From assembly GCA_905250115.1 (NCBI GenBank), contig CAJNOI010000152.1, positions 124,001 through 188,000 of the forward strand: a stretch of DNA of 64,000 nucleotides, given 5' to 3'. Origin of the DNA: Adineta steineri (lineage: Eukaryota > Rotifera > Eurotatoria > Adinetida > Adinetidae). The notes beneath the pieces were generated by a model. It saw nothing but the letters and a program-made list of their open reading frames with translations. It had not been told where the DNA came from and did not search any database. The translations under genes and the position numbers were made by a program. Shown piece by piece: positions 58,333 to 64,000 of the stretch. Position 1 is the stretch's first letter; every line of letters begins with the position of its first letter.

Positions 58333-60097
58333 ATGACTTCCGGCGACGCGTTTCTCATCGGTATCATTGGTAGTGGTCCTATTGGTCTCGAATGTGGTTT
58401 GCACGCGCTTCAATATGGCTATCGATTTATTATATTTGAATCTGGTGACGATACTGCAACCAATATACGCTCCTGGTCCGATGTCCGATTGTTTACACCA
58501 TTGAACATGAATATATCGCCGCTGGGTCGGGCCCATGTAGAGACGAACAAAGATGATAGTGCGTACTTGACCGGTAACGAGTACATCGAGCGCTATCTAC
58601 GCCCCATTAGCTGTCACCTACAACCAAATATACGACTACGTCATCGAGTCATTTCTGTCGGTCGTCATCACATCAAAGGATTCGTTATTCTTGTGGAAAA
58701 TGGATACACCAACCGCGAAGAATATATATGTATGGACTGCGTCATTGATGCTAGTGGGACATACGGTTGTCCAAATTTTGCCGGTCCTGGCAAGTTACCA
58801 GCCATCAACGAACGAACTTTACGTATGACAGCGTCATCACTCATCAGCTACCGAGTACCCAATGAGCGCGATGAGTATCTTGCCGGCAAACGAATTCTTC
58901 TCATAGGCAAAGGTCATAGTGCGGCCACGTCGGCCGTGTTCTTAGGTAAGCCCCTGTTTTGATATTTTGTAGATAGTTTGTGTTTTATTATTCTGAGTTT
59001 ATTTCTCGTACAGAATGTAAGGAAATAATATTTGCAACATATCGATTTAACACCGATATGAAACTCGAAACTTAATGTTATATTTTAGATATATTTTGCA
59101 AAACTGGTAGTAGAAAATCAATTTCTTATAAAAATAGTACTTATCAACAAAACTTTGTGACGGATCGATCAACCTGAGCTAGAGTCCAATCAGTCTACTT
59201 CTCAAAACTTAAACCGCTACTAGTTCCGTTCATGAGCTTGTTTATCCTCCTCTGTCATTTCGTATATCTGATTCCAAAATCGAGTTTGTGCAAACGTAGA
59301 TATGCGACAGAAAATGTTTTTTCCCTGAAATCTTTCTATTCAGTATTATTGTAGTGCTAAGAATTCATGATGAAAACGTTTGAGAGATTAAAAACGGGGA
59401 TAGTGTCTTTCTCTCATCGCAAAACCAAAATAGAACCCGCACTCTATCTAATCAAGCAGCGTATAACTCTTTTAATTGTTTCTCCATAGGTCAACTTAAA
59501 AAGCGTTATCCAGAAACACAACTATTCTGGGTTATTAAACAATCGGTCGATCATTTACCTTATTGTAGCAATCCGAACGATCCACTTGAACAACGGCGTC
59601 ACCTCGCTGACGAAGCCAATCGAATCTATGCTGATGGTGTCACTTTTAATGAGATCTACACGAACACGGTTGTGACACAATTCGTTCTTACATCATCTTC
59701 CACTGCCGTCGATGTAACGCTAGAAGCCTCTTCTTCTCGACTTCTGCGCAACATTGACTATGTCATTGTCAATACTGGTTTGCAGCCCGATCGCAGTCTC
59801 TATGCAAATTTGAACGTGCATGAATGTCCTCTCACAAAGGGTCCGATAGCGTTGGCTGCCAAATTATTGTCATCGATTGTCAACGACTGTCTTCAGCAAA
59901 TAAGTCACGGGGCAAACAGCTTAATGACAACGGAAAATAATTTTTTTATCGTTGGTAATAAGAGCTATGGTACACATACCAATTTTCTCATGAAGATCGG
60001 CTTCGAACAAGTCGATTTAGTTTTTCAACTTATCAATGCGAGCCGTAAAGTATCGATGGACGTTACAGAAAACTGTTCACCTGTGCATGGTACATGA
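58333..60097 (+). CDS. FAD-dependent oxidoreductase (flavin monooxygenase-like)
   Basis: Exons 58333-58945 and 59490-60097, 1,221 nt, 406 residues; the intron is 544 nt, phase 1. The N-terminal Rossmann motif GIIGSGPIGLECG binds FAD, ending in an acidic residue of the second strand (FIIFESG). A second Rossmann motif (KRILLIGKGHSAATSA) would bind NAD(P)H, and VIDASGTYG and DYVIVNTGLQPDRS are the usual late FAD-contact motifs. This layout fits class B flavin-dependent monooxygenases or related reductases. Length is slightly short for a full FMO. Base composition in exon 1 is clearly more GC-rich than neighbouring genes, so transfer from bacteria followed by intron gain is possible. Substrate unknown. 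Confidence 0.8.
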
Positions 60098-60885
60098 AGG
60101 CATCGAATCGTACAATTACTTATTTAGATAATATTACTTCATCTAATCCCGTCTTCTCTATTTGGCCTTCACGATATTAGTAATTTATACTATTATCACA
60201 ACCAATCCACTTTTCAAGAACGAATACATGTTTGCCTTTATTAACACCTACACTCGATTTCTACATTAGATATTAATAAATATGATTTAATTTAGTCTTC
60301 AATAGAATTCTTGTAAATGATAATATTGTTAGCATGATATTGATTCGTGTAGATTGTTAATCTCATATGTATTTCATTTATATCAATGTAACAAATAAAA
60401 AATTCATTTATTTCAATAATATATTTAAAGAAACTCAAAATTTACAAATATTTCAGCAAGTTTCATCTACTAATATGATTGTTGGATATTTATTGAATAA
60501 AAATTACTAATAAATATTCTTAATGATGCAACCTAACTTGTTCATTATCATTTTCTTTCTGATCAAATCATCAATGAAGCAGTAGATCTTTACTATAAAT
60601 GGATTTTAATAATTTATCTTTCTTCATATCTCTATAGTGTAAAAAAAATTTCATTATATATTAAGTATGGAATATCCTTGTGATGATTTTATGATAGAAG
60701 AAGCATTAGTGGTGATGGTATTGCGCTTTATTATATTTCTCCTTATCAAAAATCGCATCGCTTCCATACAAAGCATACACTTATATACCCATCCATTAAA
60801 AGAGAATGACAGAACGATAAGGATAATACATCAAATGAGGAACAAATAGCGTTACAATCATATTCTACTAGTGATAGAGTGAATT
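60098..60885. other. Intergenic, no gene seen
   Basis: AT-rich 3' flank of the oxidoreductase gene. The frame at 60667-60849 has no recognisable family. Confidence 0.5.
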
Positions 60886-61320
60886 GCAACGTGACTATTT
60901 TAATTTCGATTAAAAGTTGTGATCCCAACACGAAGCATATCTCGGGTGTGGACATCGTAATCGATAATATACCGACGAATATCGATAGGAGTTGGTCGCA
61001 CATATGGAAGAAACAGCTTCGAGAGACTATGTAACGCATGTAAAAAACGCTAATTTTTCCAACTACAGTTGATGTATGTTGTCAGATGAATAGATTCCAT
61101 TGGATACAGTCTCAAGAATAAAAATTTATGGAAAATCATAAACAGAAGATAATACATTGTTCAAGTAGAAATATTCAATAATCTTTTCTTTTTCTTATGA
61201 CTTAAAAAAAAGAAATATAATATTATGTTTACCGAAGTAGAAAATGTATATTCCGCTTTTCTTTTTTTATTAAATCTCGAGATAAAAAGAATTGACAGGA
61301 TGTCTTATTTTGTATTCTGT
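60886..61320 (-). pseudogene. Decayed 5' copy of the rhomboid gene
   Basis: Blocks near 60985-61080 (TTGGTCGCACATATGGAAGA, then ATGTATGTTGTCAGATGAAT) match the rhomboid first exon at about 62335-62440. The block at about 61168-61215 (AATCTTTTCTTTTTCTTATG) and TAAAAAGAATTGACAG near 61290 match the upstream region 62640-62790. Order and orientation are kept, with many changes and gaps. It is a tandem partial duplicate about 1.4 kb downstream of the intact 5' end; no catalytic region is seen in it. Confidence 0.6.
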
Positions 61321-61559
61321 TCTGTAATATATATTAACAGTAATCAGAAAATCTGAAGGACGTGAAAACAATTTGTTTCTTTATTCATTAGTTTTTTATT
61401 TAACAAAGATCAAATAATAAAAAATAGGAACTTGAAACTGCTTTCAGTATTCTATTAATAGGATATTAATGAGTGATTCATTTATAAACTTTTGATAAAA
61501 TAATTACATCAGAATTGGATTACTACATATACACTACAAAAAAAAAACTAGTTGATTTT

Positions 61560-62623
61560 TCAACTAGGATTTGTCGACATGATCGAGCCTAGAAATGGTG
61601 CGTTTGTTCGAAAAACAATTATCAAACTTATAACAAAGTATAGAAAGAGAACGCCAAATGCTGTTCGTCGACATATTGTTTGACAGGAATGATGTTCATT
61701 ATTATACAAACATGGGCAACCAAACATACCGATTCCAAATAGAACACCCACTAAACCACCACCCAAATGAGCTGAATGTGCTGGGTCGATTTTCAAAATA
61801 ATAATTTGACAAATACTAATAGTCATGGGCAAAACAACCAAAAGAACTAATTGTATAAGTATAGAAATACGATGGTTGACGTTGTTTTTCATTGCAGAAA
61901 AACGTTCCACAATGAAGAATAACAATACACCAAATATAGCACCGGAAGAACCGACACCAACTGCAAAACAAAAAATAATCTTAGTAATCATGATCAAAAT
62001 TTAAAATTATTCGAGAATTGACACCACTTACAATTACGGCTACCACTCAACATAGAATTTAAACTTGCACCGAACTCCGAAAGCCAGTAGAGAGTAATTA
62101 CTCGAACTGAACCATATTTACGTTCGAGTAGAATACCGTACATTAGTTGTTTTGATAGATTAGATAATAAATGGAACCAACCCATGTGAATTAAATTAAC
62201 AGTTATCATTCGCCATAATTGATGTGGATATAGAAAAGAGAAGCAGATGTATTTCATATGTTCATCGTAGTTAATTGTGTGATTTTCTGTCGCTGATTCA
62301 AAGCTAGCTTTACGCAACCGATTATCATCAGATGTTGGTCGCATACAGGGTAAAAAGAAACTCAAAAGATCACGTAATGTATGTGCAAAACGTTGACCTC
62401 TCCATAAGATGTTGATATATGTTGTCAGATGAATGGAAACGTGTAACAAAGATATAATGATGATGAACACTGGAAAATAATGCTTTTCATTTGAAACAAT
62501 ATCAAGAGTGAAGATACGTTTACACCACGAACGAATCATTTTTCCTTTCTTGTGAACAGGTTTTTCCACTTGTGTTTCCAATGGTTCTTCTATTTCTAAG
62601 TTAATATTATCGTTACAGTGCAT
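61560..62623 (-). CDS. Rhomboid family intramembrane serine protease
   Basis: Exons 62032-62623 and 61560-61960 (phase 1, 71-nt intron), 993 nt, 330 residues. A basic cytosolic N-terminus is followed by TM1 (HYFPVFIIIISLLHVSIHLT), a long first loop, the amphipathic WRMITVNLIHMGWFHLLSNL (HxxxxHxxxN-type motif), a membrane segment and the split active site. The nucleophile Ser is in VGVGSSGAIFG (GxSG), right after the intron, and the catalytic His in PAHSAHLGGGLVGVL. Both residues are present, so the enzyme should be active. It cleaves membrane-spanning substrates within the bilayer. Most like eukaryotic secretase-type rhomboids by layout. A remnant of a tandem copy lies at 60.9-61.3 kb. Confidence 0.9.
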
Positions 62624-63235
62624 TTTTCAAACAGAAATACTCAATTATCTTTTCTTTTTCTTATGATTTGCAAAAAGAAAATATAACACTATATTTTTTA
62701 TTTCTTTTTTTCCCAACAGAGACCTACTGGAAGTAACGATATGTGCATTCTTTTCTCATTATTTTCCGAGAGAAAAAGAACTGACAGAACATGATATTTT
62801 TCTTTTCTTCTAATCTGTCACAGCACATATTCATATGAATGTGAACGGCTTGTTTCCTGTTCTTTTCATGTTTTCTGAAAAATAAGTAATAATAATGACT
62901 CAACTGTTTTTTATTATAAATATCAACCATTGATAGATGTCAACAAAAATGATCTAAGATCTCTGAAAGCATACATGAATCCACAGAGTTTTCCGATATA
63001 GATACAATTTATTTTGCGTGTTCAATGGATTTCAAAGACATAAAAACAATCATTTGAACTAGGAGAATGTGTGGAGCTGGGTGAGGGTATGGGTGTGAAT
63101 TTTTCTTCATCTAAGCAACAGCACACCCACACCCTCTAAAAACATTCTTTTTTCTTTTCCTGAGAGCACTTATAATAGAATCGCTCGCATATTTGAATTT
63201 TCTACGTCTACGTATAGTCGATAGTTTTGTTTGAA
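62624..63235. other. Intergenic upstream of the rhomboid gene
   Basis: Promoter side of the rhomboid gene plus cassette 20. The part at 62628-62820 is shared with the decayed copy at 61140-61320. No gene seen. Confidence 0.5.
63069..63139. repeat. Telomere-like fold-back cassette 20
   Basis: GTGTGGAGCTGGGTGAGGGT then ATGGGTGTG, loop AATTTTTCTTCATCTAAG, C arm CAACAGCACACCCACACCCT. Lies about 100 nt downstream of the next gene's stop. Confidence 0.85.
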
Positions 63236-63775
63236 CTATTCGGTGTTTGCCTCGCACCAAAAGTAAGTGGCTAATACACGACAGATTTGTTTGTAATTGT
63301 TATGCAACCGTCTTTGTAATACTGAATTAGGCGGAAAATCTGTATCTAACTTTTTCAAATGATCAACTCCAAATAACATCAATCCATAATTAAGTTTATC
63401 ACAATTAATTATTTCAATTGTGACATTTTTAAATCGATGCATATAACGTCTCATGCATGCATTTACATATGTTCGATCAACTGAATTGCAGAATATTTTG
63501 ATTTCTTGAAGATTTGCTGGTACATCATTAGCATTTGCTAACCATTGTTGTATGTTATCATCCCAAGCAAATAGTGTAATCAGTTTCTGAAGGTTTGTAT
63601 CGACATGATGTTGACATTGTTTGATATTATCAAAAGGTTTGATAAAAGACATGAGTTCAGCATTTGCCAGAGGAATGGCCAAAGATACTCCATTCTGTTC
63701 GTAAAGTAAGAGTGCCCAATGAGTTGTAGGCGCATATAAATCATTATCAAATCTAATATCGTGGATACTTTGCAT
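63236..63775 (-). CDS. Unrecognised alpha/beta protein, rotifer type
   Basis: 179 residues from ATG 63775, which directly follows an acceptor-like TTCATTATAG, so the mRNA probably begins with a spliced or trans-spliced leader. The peptide starts MQSIHDIRFDNDLYAPTTHW and includes QKLITLFAWDDNIQQWLANA, LQEIKIFCNSVDRTYVNACM and ending LATYFWCEANTE. The strand-helix alternation and the LQEIKIFCNSVDR segment recall the second half of the rotifer receiver-like domain at 56.0-56.5 kb, but the link is weak. No signal peptide or membrane segment. Upstream sequence to the window edge shows no in-frame coding exon. Function unknown. Confidence 0.5.
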   Translation of the reverse strand: MQSIHDIRFDNDLYAPTTHWALLLYEQNGVSLAIPLANAELMSFIKPFDNIKQCQHHVDTNLQKLITLFAWDDNIQQWLANANDVPANLQEIKIFCNSVDRTYVNACMRRYMHRFKNVTIEIINCDKLNYGLMLFGVDHLKKLDTDFPPNSVLQRRLHNNYKQICRVLATYFWCEANTE

Positions 63776-64000
63776 CTATAATGAAGGAAATAATAAAGTA
63801 TTATACTTTTTAGAATTGCATACAAACGAATGCTTCCAACTGATCTTTCGGTGGTTATTGATAGCCAGGAATACTTTAGATTCAAGCAACGCTAATTGAA
63901 AAATATACAATGCAAAAAAACTTCGTTAGCATAATAATATTTATAGAAGATTAATAAAAAAAAGAAAATCTATCAACACGTTTATTTCATTATATGAAAT

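Noticed and set aside
60667-61039. Overlapping open frames on both strands
   Set aside because: No family signal; the minus-strand one runs into the rhomboid remnant.

Overview
The window looks like nuclear DNA of a bdelloid rotifer (Rotaria/Adineta type). It is AT-rich, with compact genes, many introns of about 50-70 nt with plain GT..AG ends, and rotifer-style expanded families: 7TM receptors with LDLa/EGF ectodomains, NHL-repeat proteins and short divergent GPCRs. It also carries many tracts of the TGTGGG hexamer, the telomeric repeat established for Adineta vaga. The species cannot be fixed from the sequence. No virus-like element, rRNA, tRNA or CRISPR array was recognised.

Layout. 1-477: 3' end of a GH30 glucosylceramidase gene. 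1375-6709 (+) and 14350-20505 (-): two convergent paralogues of a large LDLa/EGF/7TM receptor, each with three exons and identical intron phases. The first carries a frame-breaking 8-bp tandem duplication in its signal-peptide region. Between them lie a secreted DKNYY-like repeat protein, a truncated NHL gene that ends abruptly in telomere-type repeats, two tandem G-protein gamma genes and a short GPCR. 21.7-24.2 kb: a secreted LURP/tubby-C-like protein and an intronless MFS transporter. 25.9-30.5 kb: a seven-exon single-pass membrane protein with a Thr/Ser stalk. 31.3-31.8 kb: a short gene with a C-terminal membrane anchor.

32404-46374 (-) reads as one 33-exon gene of about 3,724 residues. 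Its order is signal peptide, four NHL propeller units each on one exon, a Thr/Ser mucin exon, a REJ/GAIN-like region, GPS, TM1, PLAT and a polycystin channel. All exon phases agree and the exon sum is divisible by three. 46.5-47.2 kb is a fold-back element. 50.58-52.68 kb is a long palindrome whose arms each hold an intact two-exon secreted-protein gene. The right end carries a GPCR, a sigma GST, a rotifer receiver-like protein, a secreted Cys-rich protein, an FAD oxidoreductase, a rhomboid protease (with the remnant of a second copy) and an unrecognised gene.

The most unusual feature is a scattered set of about 20 short cassettes. Each has a G-rich (GGGTGTGGGTG) left arm, an AT-rich loop and a C-rich (CACCCACACCC) right arm. 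They sit between genes and in introns, often bordered by ATCTTGAG/CTCAAGAT. In every paired case the polarity is that of two telomere ends joined face to face, and never the reverse.
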